Positions 33,809 to 47,514 of a stretch of 64,000 nt of DNA are shown one piece after another; the first letter of the stretch is position 1; the number at the start of each line of letters is the position of its first letter. The position numbers were made by a program, and so were the translations under genes. Source of the stretch: Peromyscus leucopus (Eukaryota; Chordata; Mammalia; Rodentia; Cricetidae); NCBI RefSeq assembly GCF_004664715.2, contig NC_051066.1, positions 82,423,735 through 82,487,734 on the forward strand, read 5' to 3'. The notes under the pieces were generated by a model, which saw only the letters and a program-made list of their open reading frames with translations, was not told the origin of the DNA and searched no databases.

Positions 33809-35110
33809 TTTCCCCTTTTATGTTTAATTAAAAAGGAAGGTTTTAACTTTAACATAGTAAAATTACATATAACAAAACAGTTATCAAGCAAGAATTACAG
33901 TTGCAATATTTAGTCTATTTGTATTTGGCAAAATTAAAGAAAATATTCTATCTATCCTATATTTGTGAGTCAAAGGTTTTATATCAAACATAACTTTTAT
34001 CATAACTAAGAAAAATTATAGCTATCTAGTCTTTAACATCAAAGACTTCAGAATGATACAATACTACCTAAGCAAACAGGAAGAGCATTGTAAGCAACTT
34101 CCAAAAATCTAGAATGACAGAGACAGCTGCCTGCCTGGACAGTTGCCCAAAGTTCCTCTGTAATGTGGGGGCATCCATCTTTAGCCCATAGGTCTAGTCT
34201 CTCACTCATTTTTTTCTCTGTGTCTGTAGAATGTCTGGCAGTCTCCTCTGTGAAGCAAGAACCTAAAAGACCATCTCACCTTGCAAAGTTCAGTGGTCAC
34301 CTTTCTATGGGTCCTGTATGTTCAGTCAATATAACATTTTGTCAAGCATTCCAGGCAAGAACAATTTCTTGCCCAAATGGCTATTTTTGCCAAGAAGAAG
34401 ATAAACTCCATATGGAGTGTCTTCAATGCCCATCTTTCTCTTTGAAATAAATTTGTACTGCCAGGAGCAGATGTGTCTCAGTGTCCAGAAAGTCCAAGTT
34501 TTTAAAACGTTTTAAGTGCCATATTCTGTAAGTCTCTGAAGTGTTTGAAGATTACCTACCTAATTGAAATATATCTATGTATACCTAGAAAACTTAACTA
34601 ACATGACTATAAGTTTGATTATCATAGATAACTAATTATTAATCTGTTTTTCTCAACTATATACTACAATTTCAAATGAGTTGCACAAAGTACTTTAAAC
34701 ATGAGTAGAAATATACATACAGTATTATTAAGTTAACTTTAAATTTGTATCAATAAACTAAAATCTATAGCAATGTAAAATAATTATCTTATGTTTCTAT
34801 ATCATATCCCCTTTTCTTCTTTTAGAAAGAGATTGACTATGACCAATAACAATTTGTGACCAATAACCTTAACAAAGATAAATATCCATAATCTATTTTG
34901 GGGTAATGTGGATGTAGTTTTCTAGGCTACTTTCTTCTGATAAAGGGTGCTGTATTCTTATAGGGATCCTGAGAAAATTAAGAATTATGGTCAAGTCATG
35001 ATTGAAATAGTCTGTGGGGCTGCATTGTCTGAATCAGTTGCCTTGAAACCATTCTGGACAATGGATCATCTGGGCCTTGATGTCATCTTATATGACTACT
35101 ACACACCCAG
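33809..35110 (-). mobile_element. ERV internal remnant next to 3' LTR, non-coding
   Basis: The complement of 33809-33820 is TAAAAGGGGAAA, a polypurine tract exactly abutting the LTR start, as needed for plus-strand DNA synthesis. Beyond lies about 1.3 kb that I recall as commonly following this LTR in rodents. There is no gag, pol or env frame. The 95-codon plus-strand frame at 34163-34450 is on the wrong strand. The right end is approximate. Confidence 0.65.
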
Positions 35111-35434
35111 CTGTGACTAGGACCCTCTCTCAATGGACTCCTACTTTCATTCATCTTTTTTCCTTCAACTCAGGGTTCTGGGATTACAGAGAAAAACCTT
35201 AAGATTCATGGATTTAATATGATATAATGGTATTGATGAATTTTTCAATAACCTCTATTTATAGAGATTAGAAATAAAAGTTGGACTATAAAGTGATTTA
35301 GAGTTATTTTGTTGGTTAATGTCCATAATATTAGAAAGTTGACATGATTTTTCTCTATTAAATTAAACAAAGACATCATTAACTCAGTAACTGGTTTGCC
35401 AAAGGAAATACAAAATCAATTTATAAAAATAAAT

Positions 35435-35825
35435 AAATGATCCAGCTCAGACCCATACAGTCTCCATCTGCATATGGTTGTGGTTGTGTAACTTGGTGTT
35501 CTTATAGGACTCCTAACAGTGGATGTGAAGATTGTCTCTGATTATTTTGCCTGTTCTTGGGACCCTTTTTCTTCTGCTGGGTTCCCTTGTCCAGCCTTGA
35601 TATGAGGATATGTACATAGTCATGTTGTAGCTTGTTATAGCAGGTTCAGTTGATATCCCTGGGAGGTTGCTCTTTTCTAAAAGGAAATGGATGAGTGATG
35701 GATCTTTGGGGAAGGGAAACTGGCTGGTAGGAACTTGGAGGAGTAGAGGGAGGGAAAATTGTGGTCGAGATGTAAGATATGAGAGAGGAATAAATTTTCA
35801 AAATTATAAATGGATAAATTATTTA
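35435..35825 (+). mobile_element. Lx-type L1 3' UTR, sense, to its A-rich end
   Basis: Clear L1 3' UTR order: GACCCATACAGTCTCCATCT (35449), CTTGTCCAGCCTTGATATGA (35587), the purine block near 35720-35755, and GAATAAATTTTC at the end. Confidence 0.85.
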
Positions 35826-35844
35826 TAAATTGCTACTACTACAG

Positions 35845-35910
35845 TGCTGGGTATTAAACCCCAAGCCTTGTGCACTATACAAGTGGAACTGAGGCATAGC
35901 ATCAGCCTAG
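35845..35910 (-). mobile_element. ID/B4 SINE fragment, antisense
   Basis: CAGTGCTGGGTATTAAACCCCAAG is the complement of the B-box half of an ID-type element, followed by a degraded A-box half. Confidence 0.6.
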
Positions 35911-36660
35911 AAATTATTGAATAATGTAATGAGCATTTGATTTCCTTCAGAAGATATTTGACTTACAATCTGAAAGGAAATCTGTATTTAAAATTTTGAC
36001 TTACATAATTTTCTTACTATGGAGTTGAATTTATTTTAGTGTTTAACATAAAGGTTTTTTCAGTCTTGAAACTTAATTCATAGTCATTGAAAATATTTTA
36101 TTCTTAAGAGAATATTATACATACAATATGAGGGGGAAAGCCAAATTACAAGTTACATAATTATTTTTGTGTTACTATTTTACTATCAAGATTTGTATTC
36201 ACTTGAAAATATGCTGCTTGCCACTATAACCTTCCCAAATGATGCAGGTATGTTAATGGAAGGCAGGAGACCTATTTAAATCCAGTAGCAGATTTAAACA
36301 GTCAACTCTTCATTTTAATTCTCAATGTTTAAATCAAAGTCAAGTTGTACCCACATGGTGAAGTTTGGCATCTTTTAAGTTTTCTTGGAATTACTCACCT
36401 TGTTAGGGCCTATGCCAGGTTTTCTTGAACTTAATACCTTAATCAAGAGTCAAAGAGAAGACACAAACCCACATTTTCTACCCAATGTAAAGTCTGATAA
36501 GCTGGTTCAGTTTGTCTGTGAAAAAAGGAGCCATGCATGAAACGCTTCATGTACCTTTGAATGAAAGACTTGCTGGCACAAGTGGACGGACCTTTATCGA
36601 AGAAACCTTCACTGCTAGCCTATATCCAGATGAACAGTTCAGCGGGAATGCACTGTTAGA
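35911..36660. other. Unassigned AT-rich sequence
   Basis: Nothing recognised. Confidence 0.45.
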
Positions 36661-36661
36661 C

Positions 36662-36775
36662 TGATTCTCCCTCTTTCTCTTCCCCCTCTGCCCCTCTTCC
36701 TCCCTCTTTCCTCACTCCCTCCTTTCTCTCCTTTTTCCTTTTTTCTCCTGCCTTCTCCATCCTTCCTTATATTCA
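36662..36775. repeat. Polypyrimidine (CT-rich) tract
   Basis: About 110 bases almost entirely C and T on the plus strand, with irregular CCCTCTTT-like words and no strict unit. Confidence 0.9.
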
Positions 36776-36779
36776 CTGA

Positions 36780-37960
36780 CAAATATTAATTCTTTCTATT
36801 TAATAAACAAACAATACTATATATTTATAAAATACTTAATCTGCCCTTGTCAAAGATTTGATCAAGTTAATTGACAAATCCACCACCTTACCAGCTACTC
36901 ACTGTTCTGTAGCAAGAATGGTTAGAATGACTATTTGACTGATCATGAAATATGTAGTGCCTAACTGTGGTCATGCACTTCAATATACTGCTGACACTTA
37001 TTTCTTTATACTCCACATTTTACCAACACCTTCCCTTGCCCATTTTTCTTCCTTCTCCTCTGACTCCATAATTAACTTTCTACCTTTTGTTTCTATGATG
37101 CCAATATCATTTGACTCCACATATAAACTGTATCATTCATATGAATGATTAATTTTATATATTATAATGTCCTCAAGTTCATTTATGTCATTACAAATGA
37201 CAGAATTTACTTTTAAAGACATTCCAAATATTCCATTGTAGAGATGTAGTGCATATTCTTTGTCCATGCGTCCCTTAGTGGACATTTATACCAACTCCAA
37301 ATCTTGACTCTTCTGAATAATGTTATGGATAGGAGAGTTCACATAGCTCTTTGAGATCTTGATTCCAATTTCTTTGGATGTATTCCCAGAAATGGGATTG
37401 CTGGGTCACCTAGTAGCTTTATATTTAATGTTCTTGAAGAACTATCAAGCTGCTTTTCATAACAGCTATGAATTTGCATTCCCACCCACAGTGCTCAAGG
37501 TTTCCTTTTGTTTTGCAGCCTCACTGGATTTCTTTATTTTAACACCTAACATAATAGGTGTTAGGTGAGACCTTATTGTGGTTTTAATTTATATTTCTCT
37601 GATGATCACTTATTTTTATCTTGAATTCATATACCTGTGGTTTCACACATCTCTTCTCTTGTGAAATATCTCAAGTACTTTGACCATTTTCATATGAAGT
37701 CATATATTGGCTACCAAATTATCTACATTTCTCATTAGCTTTGAATATTTAGCCCTCCTACTTTCACTAAGTTGTGGTAATGAAAGCCAATCCATGTAAT
37801 TTATCTCTCTGTAAAATGATTTCTTAGTTTCACTAATATTTCTTAATTGTTTTTCTAGTCTCTTCTTTAATGCATTTCTGATTTATACTATTTAGTTCCT
37901 TTGCTAATTTGAGACCTTTTTGCCATATTTTCTAGCTTGCTGGGTAATAAAGTTAGACTA
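36780..37960 (-). mobile_element. Ancient L1 (L1M-type) 3' region, antisense
   Basis: Old L1 3' UTR complement at the left passes into the complement of the ORF2 C-terminus (around 37210-37500, including TTCCCAGAAATGGGATTGCTGG). Gaps and divergence are heavy. Confidence 0.65.
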
Positions 37961-37974
37961 TTCATTTAGCTGCT

Positions 37975-38880
37975 TTTTTCTTTCAGATTTTTACATTTTT
38001 CATTTGTTTTTTGAGATTCTAATATAATTATATAATTCCACCCTTCCCTTTCATCTCTTCAAATGCTCCCATATACCCCTCTTTATTCTATTTCAAATTC
38101 ATTGTTTTGTTTTTCATTAACTGTTCTTACATGCAACTCATATCTATATCTATATCATCTTTATCTATATTTATATCTGTGTGTGTGTGTATTCCAAAAT
38201 ACATGGATACAACCTGTCCAGTCTGCATGATGTTAAATATATGTATGTTTTCAGGGTTGACCTATTGGTATTGGATAAACATTTGGTGTGCTCTGCACTA
38301 GAGATTACTGCTTATCACACTCTTAAATGTCTGTAGTTTTTTGAGTAGGAGTTCTCTGAGGACTCTTGGACTTTCATCCATTGCCATGTCTATTGCTGTT
38401 GTCCTTGTCCAGCTCTTGATTAGGCAGTTATGCTGGTGAGACTTCATGGGTGTAGCTCTGCTATTCTTAGTAGACAAAACCTCAAACAAACCCCCTAACT
38501 CTGCATCTTACAATCTTTCTGGTCTCCCTTCTGCAACAATCCTTGCTTTAATTATAAGAGTTGTATTGTAGATGTATCCATTGGGACAGGAATCCAAACT
38601 CTGCATTTTGATTGTTTGTGGTTTTCTCTGATGGTCTGTTTCTTTTGTAAAGAGACGCTTCCTTGATGAAGGATGACAAAGAACTATATCCTCTTTTTCC
38701 CAAATAGTTTGTTCTTGGTGTATAGATACTGCTAATTTCTAAATGATGATTTTTAAAACATTCAGTGTTACTGAATTTATTATTATTATTTCTTATTTCT
38801 ACATGTTTGTTCCTGGAGTTTGTTGAGTTTCTATGATCATATCTCTTCAAAAAGAGGTGATTTTATTCTTTTTTTAAAAA
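37975..38880 (-). mobile_element. Rodent L1 3' UTR, antisense
   Basis: Same landmark order as 47515-48190: the dinucleotide-rich start, AGGGTTGACCTATTGGTATT (38254), GGTGAGACTTCATGG (38434) and TCTGCATTTTGATTG (38600). This supports two separate copies of one L1 subfamily. Confidence 0.75.
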
Positions 38881-40599
38881 AAATTTGAGTGTTTGTGGTA
38901 TCTTATTTTCATCTAATTCATCTGGGTAGAGCATCCAGTATAACATGGAATGCAAGTGGAAAGAATGAACATTATTGCATATGAGGCTTTTTATTTAGAT
39001 TTTTTTAGCATTGAGTATGATATTTAGCTCATTATTATATAATAATAATGCAGATAACCTACAAAACAAAAAAAGATCTTACAAAGCCAAGAAATATGGA
39101 GACAAAGAACCATTTGGAAATAAGTAGAAAGGTATTATATAAGTGTATATGGGTACTGAGAAGTGATACTGCAGATATGGTGGTGTGGAGAATTGGGTAC
39201 TTACTCAGAATTAGTTAAGCACCTTGGGAACCTAGGGTTGGTCAGGCTATCTGGAGGATGATCTCCATTAATGACTCATGCTCTGGACTATTTGCTCTGT
39301 AAGCTTAAGGGATCTTGTCAGTGACAGCCTCCTCCTCTGATACGGTTGACCTTTGGTAAACCTCAATATGCTCACTAATGCATTGAAAGAATTACAGATG
39401 ATGGATCCAGATGATAGGTTAACACACCACAATATATCACGGGGGAGAGCTTTTGTACTGCATTCCTCCAAAGGACCATCTAGGGAACAATATGTCTTCA
39501 TGATAATTTCATTTAATTACTGTCTGGAAAGTGCTATGATGTCACAGGTTGCTTTTAACTCTTTAGATACACAGCAATTTGAGGTAGGCCACCAGAAAAC
39601 CGTTGAGACCTTTAGAAAAATCTCAGTAATAATTTTTTAAAATTCACTTCTTCAGTTAACAAATCATAAGTAAATAATACACGACACTCAATAACTAATT
39701 TGGGTGTGTCCTTGACTCAGCAATGGAATAGGTTTGTTCATCAGAGGTGTTTTAATCAGTTATGATTTTCTCTGAGTTCTGGACAGGCAATTACATATGT
39801 TAGAGGGGAAAATGTTTTTTTTTTTTTTTTTTGTTGTTGTTGTTCAGAGATGTAGTATTTCCTTGAATGGATGTAGCCCACATGACCAGTTTAGTAACTG
39901 ATAAACATTTGACTTGCTTCCATTTGGGGCTATTCTAAATTAGTGATGCTATAAATATTTGCATGCAAATTTTGTTTAAATAACCGCTTTATTTTTGTTA
40001 AGTTAAATAATGTTGCCAAGTTTTCCAGGATTGGTATATGAATTAATCTCTCCTATTTTAAGAGAAAAAGAACATTACCTAATATTAAAGGAAGTAGGGA
40101 ATTGGTCTACTTTTTCCAAAGAATGGAAAAACTGTCAAATATAACATAAAGAATTAGAGTTTAATTGTCCTCTACTTATAGGAAAGGCCATGTTTAGAGC
40201 ATGAAAGAGTAGCTGTAGAGAAGCAGGGGCTCTGATTGAATAGAAATGATTTCTTCATTTACAGATGGGTGCTGTGTCTTACATTCCCTTCAACTTACCC
40301 CCGTGTCTTCTGCCATCTTAATATTATTGTCTAATATGCCAGTCAGTTGCAGTTTGAGTATTATCTGGAAGAAATAAGATGAGAACAAACAGGGACATGC
40401 TATGCTGTGTCATTTTAGAAATAACTCCCACTAGTGGTTTGAATCTTTTGTCACTATACTGACAAGATTTCAAAGGCCTAGCATATATATTATTGATACT
40501 AATCAAAATCATAACAACAATAATTGGTTGTTTCTTGTGGCCACCACATAGAGGAAGCCAGAGGAAGCTTTCAAATATTTATCAGGTAAATTTTTTCCA
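38881..40599. other. Unassigned sequence
   Basis: No recognised element. It holds a T run at 39815-39832 and an open frame at 39353-39640 discussed under rejected items. Confidence 0.45.
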
Positions 40600-40985
40600 G
40601 GCTTTATATGCAATTAGATTAAAGTCCAAAGCCTGTACTGTGTCTTGTAAAACTTTGGCAGCATGAAGTATATCTGTTGCTACAGACTCTTGCTTGAATG
40701 TCAACCCAAGAATAGTGTGAACTTCCATTTTGTTCTTGCCTTTCCTCTAGTACCCGGTTTCACACTGGTGAGTACTCAGGCCACAGTACAAGAATGTGGA
40801 TGATTTCCTTGTCTACCTGTCTCTGTAGTTAGGCTGCTTCTTTTCTTCTTTCTATACTTTCATTACAACACACTAGCTGATCCTTATCACATTCTTGACA
40901 ATATTTTCTGTTTCCCTTCACCTCAGCTCTTTGCTTGTGGAAGAAATGACACACTCTTCAAGGTCTGAGACTACAAGAAAAAGCA
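40600..40985 (+). mobile_element. Ancient LINE-2 remnant, sense
   Basis: TTAGATTAAAGTCCAAAGCC (40616) and the CCTTCACCTCAGCTCTTTGC stretch (40916) match the order of the L2 segment downstream of ORF2, with high divergence between. Confidence 0.5.
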
Positions 40986-41299
40986 ATTACAGAAGCCATC
41001 TCCTTGCTTCGTGACTCTTTGTCTCATCTCTATGTTCTTTTTCTCTCACAGTCACAGTTTGAAATATTTATTGGTACATTTCATTATTTGATACTTGTTT
41101 GATTTCTCATGAGTTGATGAAATGGCATATCAAAAATCTCATGTATCCCTTGTAGTAGGGTAAGTCCCAAGTGTAGTGGGTATCATGAACTTTATGTTAA
41201 ACTAAGTCAATGAAGAAATGACTTAACATTTGTCTTTTTTTTTTTTAAATCAACTAGCTCACATAATACAACAATCCAACCTCAGTGACCTGAATTCTT
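40986..41299. other. Unassigned sequence
   Basis: Nothing recognised, apart from a T run at 41237-41247. Confidence 0.4.
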
Positions 41300-41500
41300 T
41301 TATCTGTGTGTGTCTTGCAGAAGAACTGAAACCCAGGGCCTGGTGAAGGATTAACAGGTGCTTTACTAATGGCCTATATCCTCCAAACACTTGAGATTTC
41401 TGAGATAGGGTATAACTAGATAGATGAGACTGGCCTGACCTATCTAGAGCCACCTGTCAAGTCCTGAGACACCGATATTGGCCACCAAACCTGGCCAAGT
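41300..41500 (-). mobile_element. B4-type SINE, antisense
   Basis: An ID-like complement (GAAACCCAGGGCCTGGTGAA at 41328) is followed by a degraded B1-like complement (GAGATAGGGTATAACTAGAT at 41401 with GACTGGCCTGACC). The ID plus B1 composite is the B4 layout. Confidence 0.55.
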
Positions 41501-41699
41501 ACTTTTGATTTTATCCTAAGTCCCTTTTAAATAACCATTCCCAGAAGAATAGACAATATCACTGTCAGGTGACTTTCCTTCAGGATTAGTCAGATGGTAC
41601 TTTAGGCAAGCAAGGTGGTCAGAGATCAGGGGAAGAATGAAATGTCATCTTAGTCTTGTGAAAAATTCAACAACTTATACCATGAGATGCTCTGATAGC

Positions 41700-42140
41700 T
41701 AAGTTGTAATGGTTTATATTGTCACATTGATAGAAATTAGAGTCTCTTAGGAATCAAACCTCCATTCATGCTTCTGAGGGCCTATAGAGATTAGGTGAAC
41801 CTCTGAGAACATAAGATAATCTTTCAAATTGAGGAGAGAAGACCCACTTTAACTTTGGATAGCACCATAGTATGGGCTAGGGTCCTAGACTGAGTCAAAA
41901 AAGATAAGGAAATGTGAGCACAACCACTTATCCCCCTTTGCTTTCTGAATTCAGATTCATTGTGACCAGCTAGCTGTCTGTTTTTATCGGCATGCCTTCC
42001 CTGCTGTGGTGGACTACATTCCCTAAAGTTGTAAGCTCAAATAAAACCCACCCATTCTTTCCTTAAATTGCTGTCAGGTATTTGATCTCAGCAATGAGAA
42101 AAGTTGACAAGGCAATTGGGAACAGCTTAAGTCCAAAGAA
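41700..42140 (+). mobile_element. Common rodent interspersed repeat, unclassified
   Basis: Starts ATGGTTTATATTGTCACATTG. It carries CTGTGGTGGACTACATTCCC with a CTCAAATAAAACCC poly(A)-type signal, and ends in a GCTGTCAGGTATTTGATC stretch. The same order occurs at 46840-47120 and 54195-54605. I recognise the type but not its formal class. Confidence 0.5.
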
Positions 42141-42164
42141 CCTAAATTTTAGAATCAGAACTAT

Positions 42165-42265
42165 ATTTGGGCTTTAGCTCAGTCACTGTTTAGCATTGTA
42201 ATCCTGAGCCACTGATAAAATTTCTCTGTATTTGTGTGTCTATATTTAAAATGCATGAAGAGAGT
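42165..42265 (+). mobile_element. MIR remnant, sense
   Basis: CACTGTTTAGCATTGTAATCCTGAGCC with a TCTGTATTT-like follow-on fits the MIR core in weak form. Confidence 0.4.
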
Positions 42266-43011
42266 TGTGTACTATACAAACTTTCAGGACGATAAAACTT
42301 AGATCAAAGAGAATCCCCATGCTGTATTGTAGGCACAATTAACTGTTGATGCAGGATTTGAAGGTAGGGACTGAATTCTAGGAAGAACAACCAGAATATG
42401 AGGATGTTCTGTGGTAGAGAGGCAATGGTCTATTGAAGACCTCGAGAGTAGACTTGATCTAACCCAAAAAGTGGAAAAGGGAGAGTGGTGGGACATGATA
42501 CTGCAGAGTCAGGAAAGATGAGTTGTTGAGGGCCAACAGTAGTGGGAAGCCAGAAATGAACCCAGTCAGGGAAGTCACACTGCATTTGGTTTTCATGGTA
42601 GCACATACCACATAACCCATGAACCACTCAAGTAGGATTTGAACTCAAATCTTGACTGGTTTCCCTATTTCCCTGTCTCCCTATCATTCCTTTATATTAG
42701 TTTATCTAAATAAACATTTGTCCTTTAATAAGATATTTTTGTTAAGTTTTATTTATTTTTGTCATAATTTTACCTAAGGTCATTTCAAGCAAGCATGTGA
42801 CACAGTGCATATTTACCTCATTCTCACTTATCTTCCCTTGTCATGTCTTTCTACCCTTCAGTTGTCCCTTTGTTCCCTCAGACATTTTGCTTCTACTCCT
42901 GTGTCTCCAGCATAATTGTAATTTGATAAGTATCTTTATGATATTTTGACTTCTTTTATTCTTTAATCCAATGACTTTGTAACTACAAATTACCCAATCC
43001 TGCTATACTAG
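42266..43011. other. Unassigned sequence
   Basis: Nothing recognised. Confidence 0.4.
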
Positions 43012-43105
43012 CATTGTCATGAGAATTAAATGAGGAGCAAATACTCAACACAATGTACGTATTCTGTAAATATTAGCTGCATTCCTATTATTATAATTTG
43101 TTTAT
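43012..43105 (+). mobile_element. MIR 3' half, sense
   Basis: CATGAGAATTAAATGAGGAG, then TATTCTGTAAATATTAGCTG and a TATTATTAT end, match the MIR 3' half in the right order. Confidence 0.65.
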
Positions 43106-43305
43106 GTACATAGCCAGGGTATATATCAAACACCTTAGCAAGCTGAGAAGAGACCCAGTTGTGTTTGGAGTGTTCCTTTCTGTGTCTCTCATTGAATTCT
43201 ACCATGGAAGTTATTCTTATGAGGCAGAGTATTGAGATTTTATTTCCTAATCTCCTCTCTACTGGAAATTCACTTTTTTTTTTCTCTTGGGAGCAATTAC
43301 TCATC

Positions 43306-43390
43306 TATAACACTCAGTTTCCCTGTCTGTAATGAGGTCTGAAGATTTGAGCACTAGTCTCTTTTTGGGATGGTAACAGGTCACAATGAG
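43306..43390 (+). mobile_element. Possible MIR fragment
   Basis: CACTCAGTTTCCCTGTCTGTAATGAG matches the MIR core word that precedes the 3' half. Very short. Confidence 0.4.
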
Positions 43391-45200
<1,810 letters not shown>

Positions 45201-46839
45201 ACTCACTTCAATACCTGGGGAATAAAGAATATTTAATCCCATTCAAGCTGATTCTCTTAACTTCCTGCTGTTCCATCTCGTTATCCTAACACACGCTCAT
45301 ATTGTCTCTTTATATTGCACCATGCATTCAGTGTTATCAGCCAGATTCTTCACTTCATATTAATCTGTAAACCACAAATATGCCTTGGGTATGCACAGCT
45401 CTGGTCTTCAGGCAGGGAAGAAGACATGTGATGATTACATCCACCTTTCCCTGCTGTTAGTTCCTGGTTAGGTTTTCAGGACAATGTAAGGATTTCTTCC
45501 AACAAGCCTTGTCCATGAGTGCTGCCAAATGAGACAGGTATGAACATCTGAACCTAAAGCATTTTGAATTCCTCTTATATATTGTCTTGCAGTTTTCATT
45601 TTCTCCCTCCCCCTACATGATAGACTCTCTCAAGTGTCTCAGGAAGGGTTCTTTTTCAAGAGTATATTCATAAGGTCCTAGACTGGAACATTTTTGGTGA
45701 AGAAATCCAAGATTGTATGCAGTGAATGAATGAGTGGATGCATTCATATTTTTTTTTTAAGTTGAGGAACTAAACTGCCCCACCCCCTGCAGTTCACTGT
45801 ATCATTGGTGTGTTCCTTGGACTATAAGATGTTTGGAAAAGTAGTCTCAGTCCACTGGAAATGGTGCTAATGAGGTCATTTATATATTTTTTGTTTTTTT
45901 TTAAATAATAATAATAATAAAAAAACTTGCCAAAAACAGTGGGAAGGAGAGAGAAAAGTTACCATGGCAACCTCCAACGCTGTACCTCTGAAAATTCAGT
46001 TTATACATTTAAAAAAATATGCCTTCACTTTTCCTTGTAGAGACTGAGATTTTGTTAACTGCTGAGGAGTTTTATGGAGGAGGCTTTAATGATACCTGTC
46101 AATTTTAGTGAAGGTAAAAACGAATATATATATTTCATAGATGGTAAAATACTTTTAGCCTTGCATACTTTTTATGTTTCCAAGTTAAATGTGTTTAGTG
46201 ACTTTTGATCTAGGGGTGAGGCTCACATCTAGTCCAGAAACTAGGCTGATCTCAGACCTTGCACACCTTATCATACAGTTCCTGGAAAGAAACCAGGCCT
46301 TTGTAATATCAAGTTGAATAACCCATCAAAGGAGGATAAAATAAAGACAAATACTCACCAAAAGAAGCAAGAATGCATGAGGGTTAAAGCTTTATATCAG
46401 ATTTTGTTAAGAATCTTGGCTACTCTGTCCTTTACTAGCTACATGGAATGGAAGATGTTGGCTATTTTTATATGCCTGTGTTCAATCATGTGTAAAGTGA
46501 GGCACATCTTTCAAATGATAGTATGGTATTAAAAAAAACAGCATAACTAAGACATATAAGAGCTCAGATGATACCTGTTGCTGCTGCTGTTGCTACTGCT
46601 GAAGGTGATGGTTGTGATGATAATTGTCATGATGATAGTGAATATGATAATGATGTAATGATAATGAAGATGGTTATGAGTTATTTTATTATTATTATTA
46701 CTGTTTTATGTTTATAGAGTATATGAAAAAAAGAAACACAAGAACAAGCTTACATTGGTAACATTCACCCCCCAAAACACATTGATAATATCAGGCTCTA
46801 AGCATGTCTGTAGGGCATTTTCTTAATTAGTTTTTGATG
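45201..46839. other. Unassigned AT-rich sequence
   Basis: No gene seen. It contains short ATA/AAT runs near 45904-45920 and the trinucleotide-like stretch at 46575-46705. Confidence 0.45.
46575..46705. repeat. Imperfect trinucleotide stretch (GCT, GAT, TTA types)
   Basis: CTGCTGCTGTTGCTACTGCTG gives way to GATGGTTGTGATGAT-type and then TTATTATTATTATTA units. It is in a non-coding setting. Confidence 0.8.
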
Positions 46840-47120
46840 TGGCAGGACCCAGACCATTATGGGATGTCACTTGTGAGCTTCTGGTCTTGGGTCATATAAG
46901 AAAGTAGGATGAGCAGGCTATAAGGAGCAAGTGAGAAACATTCCTCTATGCCCTCTGCATCAGCTCTTGCCTCCTGATTCCTGCTCTCCTGAGTTCCTGC
47001 CTTGACTTCTTCAATGACGAGCTGGGACATAGAAGTGTAAGTAAAGTAAACACTTTGCTTCATAGGCTGCTTTTTATCACTGTTTCACCAAAGTAATAAT
47101 AACCCCAATTAAGACAACAA
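46840..47120 (+). mobile_element. Common rodent interspersed repeat, unclassified
   Basis: GGGTCATATAAGAAAGTAGG, a GCCTCCTGATTCCTGC-type middle, TAAGTAAAGTAAACAC and a CCAATTAAGACAAC end follow the rodent repeat type also present at 41700 and 54195. Confidence 0.5.
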
Positions 47121-47514
47121 CTACCTTATAAATGTCTTAGAAAGGATTTGGGCCCAAGAACTTGTCATTTAATATGGAATATGGATTAATAAAACATTAC
47201 AAGGTAAATAATAAATTCAACCTCCTTAAGACAACATCAAGCCTCTGATTGTGTCTATTACTAGTTTTCTGCTCATACACACTTACCATCCCGATATAAG
47301 CTGAACCAAAACCTATAATAATCATGTTCTATCCTCGGAGTCTACCTACCATGCACTAACCTCACATTTCTCTGTTCTGTAGGCACACCACAGCCCAATG
47401 GCATTCTCATTTTCTTCAATTTCTGATCACTTCTGATCCATCTTCTACCCTATCCCTCCAAATCTCTTCTTTGTCCAATTGCTATTGTATTATCTGCTAG
47501 GATTTTTTTCAATT
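47121..47514. other. Unassigned sequence
   Basis: Nothing recognised. Confidence 0.4.

Noticed and set aside
39353..39640. 95-codon plus frame whose first dozen residues loosely resemble the start of ribosomal protein S15a
   Set aside because: The resemblance stops after about 12 residues, and the following text matches neither the protein nor its mRNA as I know it. There is no A tail or TSD, so it is not called a processed pseudogene.
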